Of a stretch of DNA of 64,000 nt, positions 44,490 through 54,334 are shown one piece after another. This DNA comes from Epiperipatus broadwayi. Taxonomy: Eukaryota; Onychophora; Udeonychophora; Euonychophora; Peripatidae. Numbering within the stretch: the stretch's first letter is position 1; every line of letters starts with the position of its first letter. The position numbers were made by a program, and so were the translations under genes. The notes under the pieces were generated by a model. It was not told the DNA's origin and ran no database searches. It saw nothing but the letters and a program-made list of their open reading frames with translations. The DNA lies in the NCBI GenBank assembly GCA_028023455.1, contig JAQFVV010012536.1, positions 2,252,001-2,316,000 on the forward strand, written 5' to 3'.

Positions 44490-44575
44490 TAAAAAGTTTA
44501 AGTAAAGTTTAAAATTTTCTAGACATTCAAAATTTAATAATAAAACATGAAAATAGTCCAGCATATTATCATATC
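44490..44575 (+). mobile_element. SINE D tail fragment
   Basis: AAGTTTAAGTAAAGTTTAAA, TTTTCTAGACATTCAAAATT and AATAGTCCAGCATATTATC match the D 3' end. Confidence 0.6.
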
Positions 44576-44762
44576 TAATAATAATAAAATCCACTATTTA
44601 TTTTATCAAATATTATGGCGAAGGGTATAGTCCTACATCTTGATTTATATGATAAATCAATGTATATTTTATATAGACTGTTATAGAGTTTATAAGTATT
44701 ACATTTGAAAATAAAATATAAATATTAAAATTACAAAAAAAAATATTCAAAGTTTATAAATC

Positions 44763-44873
44763 TGTAAATGCTTTGTGCATAGACAATGAAGCTTTAAATT
44801 TAATTGTATATTAAGTGCTTTCAGGAGATATACAATTAAATTTAAAGCTTCATTGTCTGTGCATAAAGCACTT
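44763..44873. repeat. Near-perfect 45-bp hairpin
   Basis: Arms 44763-44811 and 44829-44873 (CATAGACAATGAAGCTTTAA in the left arm) are near-perfect complements with a 17-nt loop TTAAGTGCTTTCAGGAGA. The loop read in reverse (CCTGAAAGCACTTAA) resembles the GAAAGCGCTTA motif of family L and the GAAAGCA motif of N. Confidence 0.85.
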
Positions 44874-45307
44874 ATATATTTATATACATCATTGAAGTAA
44901 AACCTTATTTATTTCAAAAAGTTTATAAAGTAATAGGATTTTTTTTAAATATATATTTTAGGTTTTGCAAATTTAAATTTTTTACATATAGTATATACTT
45001 TTAATGTCATTTCACTTATGTTTTTGTATATCAAAACAACTTTTAATAGTGAGATTCCTTTGTAATTATGCTAATGTTTGACATCTTTTTTGCATATTTC
45101 TTTAACTTACTCTATTTTTAGTCTGTCTTATCCAATTTCCAATCTAGTTGAAACTTTGCATACATACCTATTTCCAATGGCAATACATTTTTTCAGAGTT
45201 TGCACACAATTTTAGCAAAAAACTAGTGAATAATTTACATTTTTCATTTTACATGTAACATTGATGCTAGTGGTATCTAATGACACTTTTCGAAATTTAA
45301 AATTGGA
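44874..45307. other. No gene seen
   Basis: AT-rich DNA. Confidence 0.4.
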
Positions 45308-45410
45308 TGATTCCTTAGATGGGGATTTTATTCACAAGCCTTCTGGCATCCATTGATTATTCTGGTTGGCACAGGGTGGCACTACTGTATGGAGAGTTTT
45401 GCCTATTTTG
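45308..45410 (+). mobile_element. Family A fragment A6
   Basis: GATGGGGATTTTATTCACAA, CTTCTGGCATCCATTGATTA and GTGGCACTACTGTATGGAGA. No ribozyme. Confidence 0.8.
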
Positions 45411-46099
45411 TTCTACATTTTCAAATTATAATTTAAATAAATTTGCTCCATTATTATATCTGACTTAGTACCTCTAAACTAAATAAATATAAATTTGATT
45501 TTTTTTTATGTGACTGTTACATTTTTGGGAATAAAAATTAAAACAAAAACCAGTAGAATGAGACTATGGCGATTATTGTTTTTAAAACTAGCGAGTAGAA
45601 ATTGAAATATATATATAATTTAAAAAATTAAAAAATATTTTTATTGTGACACTTAATTGCTCTCAAAAAGAACAATTAAATTTTATTCTGCTTTCATTAT
45701 CCTTGATATTATGCAACCAGAAACAAGAGTGTGGGGTATGCGTGTTCAGAAATATTTTAGTTAATTTTTAAATACGAACATCCACACTGATTTTTAGTCA
45801 TATAATATCAATAATACTGTGAAAGTTAAAGAAAATTTTTTTTTTTTTACTTTTAATAACAAATATATAACTCAGATTATATATAATAATATTATAAATA
45901 CGATGTCTGTATTTCTTCAAAGCAATATGCGTAATTATATAATTGAATATTTACTAATACAGCAATCAGATATATTTTTAAAATTTTATTCACTTAGGAG
46001 CACTTTCGACTACCCTCATAGTCTTTGTCAACTAACACTTTGAAAGGCTAACCTTTCCACATTTCTGTGATTAACATTTGCTGCCTGCCTGTTAATTAA
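45411..46099. other. No gene seen
   Basis: AT-rich. Around 45690-45770 two plus-strand frames stay open over a slightly GC-richer patch (for example LDIMQPETRVWGMRVQKYFS) but splice signals are unconvincing. Confidence 0.3.
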
Positions 46100-46640
46100 G
46101 TCATGTTTTTTTGTATATTAGCATAGCTTCTTTTATTTTTATTTTGTTGTTATTTTTTTCAATTTGCAATATTTTAACATTATTATAATTGAAGTTAAAA
46201 CCATAAATACATAAATTATTACAGTCATGAAAAACAGATGCTGAAATATTATTATTTACTTTGCAATTTTGATTCGATTTCTGAACTCTTTTTAACAACA
46301 GCAAGTGCTCTTTAGTTCTTTTTTCCAATGTACATCTCGATTCACCTATATATCCACTGCCACACCTATACATCCATTTATAAATGAGGTTTTATCTTTA
46401 GAATTATTTATTAATTTGTTTAATGTAGGAGGTGTGTAAAATGCAATATCACATGTACCTTCCTTATAAAATTTACTTGATCGTTCGATATATATGGTAT
46501 TGATATCCATAGTTTTTTGTTAGCAGGAAGACCAATACTATTATTAAAATTTTTATTCTTATATCTCATATTAAAATCTCTAATAACATTATATACATGA
46601 TTATAATTGTAACCAACATTTAACAATTCATTCAAATATA
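46100..46640 (-). pseudogene. Penelope-like element, linker and GIY-YIG endonuclease
   Basis: Two minus-strand frames separated by a shift. The first (about 46635-46420) reads SIGLPANKKLWISIPYISND, matching the PLE linker 'K..W.SIPYI'. The second (46373-46101) reads MYRCGSGYIGESRCTLEKRT, then KEHLLLLKR, ISASVFHDCNN, NNVKILQIEKN and KIKEAMLIYKK: the GIY-YIG endonuclease with YIGE, R.KEH, H and the family's terminal EA..I.K. The GIY-YIG core is well kept. The reverse transcriptase part is missing or beyond recognition. The K pair with hammerhead motifs lies directly upstream, as expected for a PLE 5' pLTR. Confidence 0.85.
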
Positions 46641-46957
46641 TTTCAATATTTTTGCCTTTATTTGATGAATATTTGCAATGATCTGTTATTTCTAAATAAG
46701 AAAGACTTCAACCCTGAACAGAAAGAAACTGAAGCTTCCACTGTATACATTTGCAAGTGTTTTTGCTCAATATTCTCACAACCATCCATCAATTTAGAAG
46801 TCAGAGCAACCTTTCACACTATAGATACATTAGCAAATACACCCCATCAAGCAATCCATATAGTACATGCTACAATTCACCTCATATACATATTGTTTTT
46901 ATAATATTAAATAGCCTGTCCTTTTTACTGTTTACAATGCTTTTTGTAACTCACTAT

Positions 46958-46997
46958 TGACAGTTTCGATTGCCCCAGCAATCTTCTTTAGAACTTC
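46958..46997 (-). ncRNA. Hammerhead-like motif (K minus)
   Basis: Minus strand CTAAAGA (one core change), perfect stem II GATTGC/GCAATC with loop TGGG, then GAAAC. Confidence 0.5.
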
Positions 46998-47061
46998 TAC
47001 TTATATTTCCAAATCTTTCCTTTTTTACTGTTTTACAATGCTTTTTATAAGCAAAATATAA

Positions 47062-47102
47062 GTAGAAGTTCTGAAGAAGTTTGCTGGAGCAATTGAAACT
47101 GT
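47062..47102 (+). ncRNA. Hammerhead motif (K plus)
   Basis: CTGAAGA (47071-47077), stem II TTGC/GCAA with loop TGGA, then GAAAC. Core boxes intact. Stem I and cleavage site not fixed by eye. Confidence 0.55.
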
Positions 47103-47522
47103 CAATAGTGGGTTGTAAAAAGCATTGTAAACAATAAAAAGGACATAGATTACATAATATTATATGGATTTGTCAATGCAATAAGAAAGATAAAGTTATA
47201 ATACTTCATATTATTTTTTAGAGATACTTAAACTTAACTTTTTTATGCTGCTAATCTGCCTATGGTGGGAGGGCTTGGTCTGACTTTTGGATTGATAGAT
47301 GATTGTGGTAGTATTGAGCAAAAATACTTACAAATGTTATATAACTCAGTGGAAGTTTGTTACTTCCTGTTCAGTTTTTTACTTTTGGTGCATTTATGTG
47401 GATAGAAATATTTATTTAAAAAAAAATTGTATATTTTTAGTTGTACATCTTGTTTCAGTCAATATATTTTAAACATATCAATTATTTTCCAATCTCATGA
47501 TTTGAGTAATAATGTCAATTAC

Positions 47523-47582
47523 CTTTTTTGGCATTCAGAAGATTAGTTGGATATTCTTCGTTCACACCGACAATAACGTTAC
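47523..47582 (-). CDS. Candidate exon B, product unknown
   Basis: On the minus strand an acceptor (CACTATTTTATTTCCATCCAG) precedes 60 nt and a donor (AAAAAAG then GTAATT). The only open frame starts with two bases and gives NVIVGVNEEYPTNLLNAKK, ending with one base (phase 1 at both ends). GC and codon choice stand out from the surroundings. It joins in phase to candidate exon A at 48594-48654, reading ...PVLYE-G-NVIVGV.... The two together read like ordinary globular protein. No family recognised. Confidence 0.55.
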
Positions 47583-48417
47583 CTGGATGGAAATAAAATA
47601 GTGAGCCAAAAAGATAATGCCCTAAGCCAATTTTCTTCTTTTTATCCATAAATTATACAAATATCATGTTTAAAAATGTGGATGGATTACAATTCAATCT
47701 GCTGTAATAAAGCAATAGATTATGGGTGAGAATTTTTAGCATAGCAGATGTAATTGGGTTAGAATCATTTATATCATGAGATTTCTATGCAATTTTAATT
47801 CTACATCTCTATGACTTGCAGAAGCAACATCTTTTACTTGTATTTTATGACTTGTTAAAATTTAAGGGTTACTAGACTGTCACTTGACTGTGGTGATTAA
47901 TGTTTGAAGAATAGTTTATTGATAAAAATTGTGTTTTGAAAGCCAAAATAGAACACTATAGCAATACAATATTTTTCACCATTAATAAAAGTTTCATCAT
48001 AATTTAATTATATATATTTTATTGTCTTTTAATATTGATATAACCTACACAGATTGACCTGTAGCCTTTGTTCTAAATAAGGACAGTTAGATACCCATAT
48101 TGCGACTACTATTAGATGGTGAGCTGGCTTTTCTGTATATGCCTCTTTGTATCCTAAAAAAATTATCAAAATTTAATTGATCTTGATTCAAATTCTATGG
48201 CAGGTAGATACAATAACCATCATGTTACAAAGCTTTTCAAAATAATCAAACAATTAGTTGTGAGGAAGGTCATGTGATATTTATGCACCAATCTGTCAGA
48301 TTGATCTTCAATACAGCAACCTTTAACTGCCAAGCCTGTCACTTTATCACCCATCAATTTATTTTAACATCTCTTATTTCAGTGAAGACTTTACGCATCA
48401 TATACCATAAGAGTTTT
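47583..48417. other. Intron-like, no gene seen
   Basis: AT-rich DNA between candidate exons A and B. No repeat recognised. Confidence 0.4.
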
Positions 48418-48889
48418 TTTTGTCCTGATTTAGTTTGTGTTCACGGCCATTTTGAAATCTAAAAACCACACTTCTAACTGATAAATGACATAAATATTGA
48501 ATAAAAGTACTTTAAAATTCATATTTTAGAAATTATAAGCTAGTAAAAATAATATGCTTAATTTTATTATAGATTTTTTTTTTTTTAATTTACCTTCATA
48601 AAGCACTGGAATATGCGGGTATGGGGAAGGATAGTTTGGCCGATCTGAAGGATTCTTCCAAAAGATGTAGAAGTTTGATCAAACCAATTTTCCAAATACT
48701 AAAAAATTATACTATATGCCCATATGAAATAAAGCATTTTATTTTTACTAGCTTATGATTTCTAAAATGTAAATTTAAAGTACTTTTATTCAATAGTTGT
48801 GTCATTTATCGGTTGAATGTGTTAGCGGTGGTTTTGGCTGGCCTTTAGATTTCAAAATGGCCGTGAGCGCAAACTAAATCGGCACCGGT
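48418..48889. repeat. Inverted repeat M enclosing candidate exon A
   Basis: Arms 48418-48566 and 48727-48889 are complementary over about 150 bp (right arm with two extra blocks). Shared blocks include GATTTAGTTTG.G.TCACGG, CCATTTTGAAATCTAAA, GATAAATGACA, TTGAATAAAAGTACTTTAAA and AAGCTAGTAAAAATAA. The 160-nt loop holds the exon candidate with its splice sites. It may be a foldback transposon that captured a gene piece, or an inverted duplication around a real exon. Confidence 0.8.
48594..48654 (-). CDS. Candidate exon A, product unknown
   Basis: The minus strand, after an AG (CTTCTACATCTTTTGGAAG), reads NPSDRPNYPSPYPHIPVLYE and ends with one base before GTAAAT. CCG, CGG, CCC codons are rare elsewhere here. 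Upstream the same frame continues FYIFWK before a TGA, so a slightly longer exon is possible. A stronger acceptor (ATAATTTTTTAG near 48701) would give a 107-nt exon in another frame (LENWFDQTSTSFGRI), which cannot join exon B; a one-base deletion in the TTTT run would reconcile the two. Product not recognised. Confidence 0.5.
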
Positions 48890-49622
48890 TTTTTTATTAT
48901 TATTATTATTCCCGGAGGCTATCTTAAACTATTAGTCAATGTAGGATGATTTTTAAATTTCAGTTGTTTTTTTATCTTGCTTTATAAATCTTTATATTTT
49001 GAGTGATTTTCAATATTTCCTTATTAGTAATTAATGTTACATCGTCTGATCAAAATTTCTCAATTAAGCTTTGTTTTAACTTTTAGAATTTTAGAAATAT
49101 AATTATTTTTTGAAAAAATATTATTTATTTTTTTCACTGTTATACAGAGAATGATTTATAGCTTAATCAATATCGCTAGGGTTACAAAATTGATTTGTTT
49201 ATTGATTTATTATTAAAAGATTTCATAATATGGAAAAATTCAATTAAGCACTTCCTTCAATACCACTATAATATTTATAAACGAATAGCCGTTATAGCAT
49301 ATAACTTAATATACTGTAGTCTTGGTTATCTGGAGTTTATCTTTCCTAATTAGTTATTTCAGCATACAAATTAATTAAATTTGTTTGTTGTTTTTTTTAA
49401 AAAAAAACTTATTAAAATTATTAAACTACATCACAAATTACTGTTAATAAGTGTCAATATTTTTTTTCTCTTTTAATATTCTTATTGCTAAATAAAGATT
49501 ATTGATTGTATTTTTTTGGAATATTTTTATTATTATTATACTGTAATAAATTTAAAGTTCAATATTTCCTTCAAAATATCACATATGAAATATAATAAGC
49601 ATTTTATAGCAATCCCTATAAG
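48890..49622. other. No gene seen
   Basis: AT-rich DNA. Confidence 0.45.
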
Positions 49623-49941
49623 ATGAATATTTATTAAACCACGAAACATCACATGATCACCATTTCTTATGGTAGCACATAACTGTTATTAAAACAGGCA
49701 AAACTCTATACAGTAGTGTCATTCAGTGCATTAGAACCTAAGATCTAGGTGCAGTGCTCTCAGATCCAAGGCTCCTCACTGATGAAGGTCACAAGCCAGA
49801 AACTAGTCTGGGGATATTGGATGAGTATGCACTAGATGGGGATTTTATGCACAAGCCTTCTGACATCTATTGATTACTCTGGTTGGCACAGAGTGACACT
49901 ACTGTATGGAGAGCTTTGCCTGTTTTAATGAATATTTATTA
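49623..49941. mobile_element. Family A foldback A7 with 14-bp target duplication
   Basis: Element 49637-49927 (291 bp) is flanked by a perfect duplication ATGAATATTTATTA (49623-49636, 49928-49941). A short minus arm (outer end ACATCACATGATCACC, then AACAGGCAAAACTCT) meets a plus arm carrying the ribozyme, the ACAAGCCTTCTGACATC block and GAGAGCTTTGCCTG. Clean evidence that a head-to-head molecule integrated in one event. Confidence 0.9.
49764..49822 (+). ncRNA. Hammerhead ribozyme, type I, intact (A7)
   Basis: 59 nt: outer stem I ATCCAA (49764-49769), inner stem I TCCTCA, CTGATGA (49779-49785), stem II AGGTCACAAGCCA (short), GAAA (49799-49802), stem III ACTAGT (palindromic), GTC (49806-49808), then TGGGGA and TTGGAT (49817-49822) closing stem I. 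Inner stem I has 6 pairs (one G-T), outer 6 pairs, with internal loop GGC/TA. Cleavage would follow C49808. All core bases match the consensus. Confidence 0.85.
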
Positions 49942-50369
49942 ATAGGCTGATGGCTATCAGAAAGAATCAAGAATATGTGGAAAGTATAAACATTGAAAGA
50001 ATTATATTATTAGGGTGGATCTGACATTACTAACTTTACTTAGGGATGGTGAATGGTATTGAAGTCATGCAAAAGATCTGACAAACATGTGATCAGATAA
50101 AATCATATATTATTTAGAAATTAAATTATATGAAGTGACATAAAACTTTCTTACTTGCTTTATAACATATAGTATTTTGAAGTGATGAAATATCTAATTG
50201 CCAATTTTATTAATTTTTTTACTTAAATATTCTACACTATCCTTACTCAATTCCAAAATTATTACATATTACTATTGCAATACTTAATTCTATTATTATA
50301 TATACAGAACTAAATATTTCTATGGATTGTTTTTATAATAAAGAATAGGAATGAGAAGTTTATATCCAT
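49942..50369. other. No gene seen
   Basis: AT-rich DNA. Confidence 0.45.
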
Positions 50370-50610
50370 GTAAACAAAGATAACTTTTAACCTTTGATGT
50401 CACCAAGAAACTATCAGTTACTACTAAATGATAATTCCTGAAGCTAAACAAGTTTTCTCAATAACATAAAATAGGTCTTTTACTTTAATAAAAAAAACTC
50501 CAACAAAAGACCTATTATAGGTTAATGAAAAAACTTGTTTAGCTTCAAAGATTGTCAATTAGTAATAATTGATAGTTTTTTTGGCAACAGTAAAAGCTAA
50601 AAGTCATCTC
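50370..50610. repeat. Head-to-head foldback, family unknown
   Basis: Arms of about 110 bp (50370-50475 and 50497-50610) share GAAGCTAAACAAGTTTT, AAACTATCA.TTA.TACTAA and ATAGGTCTTTT/AAAAGACCTAT. No ribozyme core recognised. Confidence 0.75.
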
Positions 50611-51124
50611 TGCTGTGATTTTGTTTTCAAGACCCATCAGACTGATCACTAATTGGGTTGAAACACATGCTGCCTCACAGTTATGGATTCAATATTGCTG
50701 AACTGCAAAATGTAAATATATTGCAGGGTTGCCATCTTGCAATGACTGTGACTAGAGGCTGATTGTGCACTAGATGAGGCATCTAGCAGTAATTATTTGA
50801 AAGTCTGTGTTCCACCTTTCAAATTGTAAGAGTTTCCTTCATGGGTAGTTAACAGTTGCAAAGAAACCACAATTTCAAATTGAATCCATCTTTTTTAATC
50901 ATCACAGTAAGGTACATTAATTTTCTTTTGTTGTAAATGTTTTTCTTTAGACTTTAATCACTTGAGAATCTGATTTTTTTTGTGAAGACATTAAAAAGTT
51001 TTTAATTTCTGAACAAGATATAGGTTTTTTTTTTCACTACAAGTTTGGTTTTTACATTTTTAAATAAAATATTGTGCCTCATCCTTTTTCAATAAGTCTT
51101 TATTAAGTTAAAAACTCTTTCTGT
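50611..51124. other. No gene seen
   Basis: AT-rich DNA with a slightly GC-richer patch near 50690-50780. No open frame of note. Confidence 0.4.
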
Positions 51125-51340
51125 TAAAGCAGTTGATATCTTAAATGGGATTCCAAGAGATTGTAAAAGACCTAGAAACAGACCGTGTGTGAGGTGGATG
51201 AATGAAATAACAAAGTATACTGGTATGATGTGGAGAAAAGAGGCTAGAGATTGAAGAAGACAAATTGAACATGAAGATATTTTTACCTGCAGTGAATTGA
51301 TAATGATTGAAAATAATGATGATGATGATGATGATGAATG
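51125..51340 (+). mobile_element. RTE-like LINE, 3' end fragment 3
   Basis: VDILNGIPRDCKRPRNRPCV, RWMNEI, then broken frames, ending in six GAT units (51318-51338). Same 3' end as 30470-30995. Confidence 0.85.
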
Positions 51341-51594
51341 AAGCATTCAAATGTATAATGCTTACACGCAAAGTTTACAATGTAAAATAAATTGGTTCAT
51401 ATCAATAATATCTTATGAAAATTAATAATAATAAGTCAATTTTTTATATAATTTATTCAATAAACTGGTAATATGATTTGGCAAAAAATTAAAATGTTAT
51501 GTTAATGCAATAAGTTTTGAAATATATATATATAAATTTCCATGCGTTATTAAGAATCATACATTTAATCTTTTAAAAACAAAGTGCTTTTGTC
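51341..51594. other. No gene seen
   Basis: AT-rich DNA. Confidence 0.4.
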
Positions 51595-51747
51595 AATAAA
51601 CATCACATGACCACCTCCTCTCATGCTTGTGTATAACTGTTGTTAAAACAGGCAAAACTCACTATATATATTGCCACACCCAGCAAGCTAGAGTAATCAA
51701 TGGATGCCAGAAGGCTTGTACATAAAATCCCCATCTAGTGCCTACTC

Positions 51748-51806
51748 ATCCAATATCCCCAGACTATTTTCTGGCTTATGGCCTTCATCAGTGAGGAGCC
51801 TTGGAT
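51748..51806 (-). ncRNA. Hammerhead ribozyme, type I, intact (A8)
   Basis: Minus strand, 59 nt: ATCCAA, GGC, TCCTCA, CTGATGA, stem II GGC/GCC (loop CATAA), GAAA, ATAGTC, TGGGGA, TA, TTGGAT. Stem III is ATAGT instead of CTAGT. Core, stem I and GTC site intact. Confidence 0.85.
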
Positions 51807-52203
51807 CTGAGAGCACTGCATCTAGATCTTAGGATCTAATGCAACCCTCCAGCAACCATCTTTTAATCTCCATTTAACTACAAAACTATGAGTCTTAAAC
51901 AGAAAACACCTTAATGTTTTCAATCCAAGCCCATGAGCTTATATAGTCATATGGGTCTGAACCCAGTTTAGTCCCCATACATGTTGGTGTCTTTGGTTCT
52001 TTAATAACCATAGCCACCACTATCCTATTAGGCAGGATTGGTTTTAAGACAATAAACATCACATGACCCCTCCTCTTATTCTTGTATATAACTGTTGTTA
52101 AAACAGGGAAAACTCACTATATATATTGCCACACACAGCAAGCTAGAGTAATCAATGGATGCCAGAAGGCTTGTGCATAAAATCCCCATCTAGTGGTGCC
52201 TAC

Positions 52204-52262
52204 TTCCAATATCCCCAGACTAGTTTCTGGCTTATGGCCTTCATCAGTGAGGAGCCTTGGAT
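52204..52262 (-). ncRNA. Hammerhead ribozyme, type I, intact (A9)
   Basis: Minus strand: ATCCAA, GGC, TCCTCA, CTGATGA (52241-52247), stem II GGC/GCC (loop CATAA), GAAA (52224-52227), palindrome ACTAGT, GTC (52218-52220), TGGGGA, TA, TTGGAA. One mismatch at the outer end of stem I. Predicted cut between 52218 and 52217. Confidence 0.85.
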
Positions 52263-52440
52263 CTGAGAGCACTGCATCTAGATCTTAGGATCTAATGCAA
52301 CCCTCCAGCAACCATCTTTTAATCTCCATTTAACTACAAAACTATGAATCCTAAACAGAAAACACCTTAATGTTTTCAATCCAAGCCCATGAGCTTATAT
52401 AGTCATATGGGTCTGAACCCAGTTCAATCCCCATACATAA

Positions 52441-52859
52441 ATACTTTTGTATCATGTTGACATTATTCATAATATTGCAGCATTTGGCTTTTACTTTTAG
52501 ATGAACATATCTTTAATGGAATTATAGGTAAATTTTAATAGTCGTTTGATAGCAGCTATTCTTCCCATTTTAGAACCTATGTAGATAATTGAAAGTCATT
52601 AAATAGAAATGTAAAGAGATTCTTATTTTTTAAAAAAAATATATAACTTGTTAATAATAGGGAGAAAAGATAGATTGGAAAAATGGGAGATATTTGTCTT
52701 GATGAAGTAGCAGGGTATAGATATTTATGTATTCTGTTAAATTAGAAATTAAACGTGCAGACAGTTTGAAAATTAGAATTGAGAGTAAAAGCAAAAACTA
52801 CAATAGAAATAATTAAAATATATAACATTTTTCTCATGTAATAAATATGAGATGTATAA
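52441..52859. other. No gene seen
   Basis: AT-rich DNA. ATACTTTTGT at 52440 resembles GTGCTTTTGT before the A8/A9 dimer and may be its target duplication. Confidence 0.35.
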
Positions 52860-53280
52860 AAGTGTTAAAACAGAGGCAAAACACTCCATACAGTAGAGCC
52901 ACCTAGTGCCAGCCAGAGTAATCAATGGAGTTCAGATCTATATAAATATATAAACAAATGAGTTTGAATTGAAAATATTATTGTTTTTTTCATTTTGGAT
53001 TTATAGCTTTATAGTTAACTGAAAAGGTGAAAGGTGGCTGTTGGAGTAGTCTAAGATCTAGGTGCAGTGCTCTCAAATCCAGGGTTCCTCACTGATGAAA
53101 TCCACAAGCTAGAAACTATTCTGGGAATATTGGATGATTAGGCACTAGATAGGGAATTTGTGCACAAACCTTCTTGTGTTCATTGATTACTCTGGTTTGA
53201 ATTGGGTGGCGCTGCAGTATGGAGAGTTTTGCCTCTGTTTTAACAGCTTGTGTAAGCATGTGATGTTTGGTGTTTTAATG
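52860..53280. mobile_element. Family A foldback A10
   Basis: A short minus arm (52860-52925, AACAGAGGCAAAACACTCC) meets a plus arm starting at CAGATCTATATAAATAT, through the ribozyme to TTTTGCCTCTGTTTTAACAG and the outer GCATGTGATGTTTGG. Confidence 0.8.
53077..53135 (+). ncRNA. Hammerhead ribozyme, type I (A10)
   Basis: ATCCAG, GGT, TCCTCA, CTGATGA, AATCCACAAGCTA, GAAA, CTATTCTGGG, TTGGAT. The triplet is TTC where intact copies have GTC, so activity is doubtful. Confidence 0.6.
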
Positions 53281-53814
53281 TATAAAGGTGATAGTAGAAA
53301 TTTTTAGATAGAATTTAATATAAACAGATAGTAAACAGAAGTTAGGAAATAAATCTAATATGTAATGGTGGGATTTTTTTTCAGTGAGAAAAATTGAAAG
53401 AACATAATATATAAATGAAAGACTAATAAAAACGATGTTTAATTGGATTATGTGGAAAGAGCAAAGAATATCTTAGGCTTAAAAGGTTTATGATATACAA
53501 GGATGATAGATTTTAAATTTATTTATATGTATGTGTGTGTAGAGAATATATTACACGTCCAAATTTATAAAGAGTTTGAAAAGAGAATAGATAAATTTCT
53601 TAAGGAAAGAAAGAGATAGAATTATGGAAAATGAATATGAATAAATACATCCCAAAGTAGGAAAGATAGTGTGGTAACACCAGAGGGAGATTATTGTTAT
53701 TTGTGGCATAAAAAAGTGCTCTGGATAGCAAGTAAAGTAGATGGAACTTTGAGATGTGGGTTATTTGTCAATAGGAGAGAGGGTATAAAATGTAATTCTT
53801 CCAGTGCTTTACCG
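53281..53814. other. No gene seen
   Basis: AT-rich, A-rich DNA. Confidence 0.4.
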
Positions 53815-54110
53815 AATAGTTTCTAAACTTATGGTTTTCATCAGTGAGGAGCTTTGAATCTTGGAGCAGTGTCCTTACCTTTGGATTGAGTGCTTGAGAA
53901 GTGATGCATTAGATCCAAATGTCTGGTTAATCTGCTTTCATATTCAATGCTCTTCACTGATGAAAGCCTAAGGCAGAAACTAATTTGGGGTTATTGGACA
54001 GGTAATCACTGAATAGGGGTTATGATGCACAAACGTCTAGCATCTATTGATTATTAGAGTTTGATTAGGTAATACTATTGTGTGGGGAAAATTTTTGCTA
54101 CATATGACCT
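53815..54110. mobile_element. Diverged family A foldback A11
   Basis: A minus part (53815-53880, TTTCATCAGTGAGGAGC) and a plus part (53950-54110, CTCTTCACTGATGAAAGCC, AGAAACTAATTTGGGG, GGGTTATGATGCACAAACG). Both hammerhead cores are visible but eroded. Confidence 0.65.
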
Positions 54111-54334
54111 TCTGTGGATAGAACTTGACTGCTAAAAATAAACCATTTTTCATCATATTACATCACAACATAATTTAGAATCAGTTCTAAAAAAATGTCC
54201 AACATAGAAAATTAAAACAATATCAACAACACCGATAAAAAAGTTTTTTTTTCATTTTAGCATTCATTTTTAGCTTATTTATTAAAATTTATAATATTTT
54301 AAATACTAGTATATTTTATATATCTGGAGTCTAG

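Larger units (their letters stand above)
46690..47385. mobile_element. Head-to-head K pair: PLE pLTR-like repeats
   Basis: A minus arm (46690-47000) and a plus arm (47060-47385) share GTAGAAGTTCT, the hammerhead core, CTGTCAATAGTG, AAAAAGCATTGTAAACA, TATTGAGCAAAAA.ACTT and a block ending CCTGTTCAG. The minus arm leads into the PLE coding relic at 46640. Heads meet at about 47030 in a copy of CTTTTTTACTGTTTTACAAT. This is the arrangement known for PLE insertions, where an inverted pLTR copy sits at the 5' end. Confidence 0.75.
51595..52440 (-). mobile_element. Family A tandem dimer A8/A9, period 456 bp
   Basis: Unit 1 (51595-52050) and partial unit 2 (52051-52440) are about 95% alike and head to tail, each starting AATAAACATCACATGACC. 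Each carries one intact minus-strand ribozyme. Self-cleavage at both sites would release a linear monomer of about 456 nt, which could circularise, as known for retrozymes. Other blocks: CCTCCAGCAACCATCTTTTA, TCCAAGCCCATGAGCTTATA and CCTATTAGGCAGGATTGG. No protein. Confidence 0.9.

Noticed and set aside
45690-45775. GC-richer patch open in two plus-strand frames
   Set aside because: No good acceptor and donor pair, and no phase partner.
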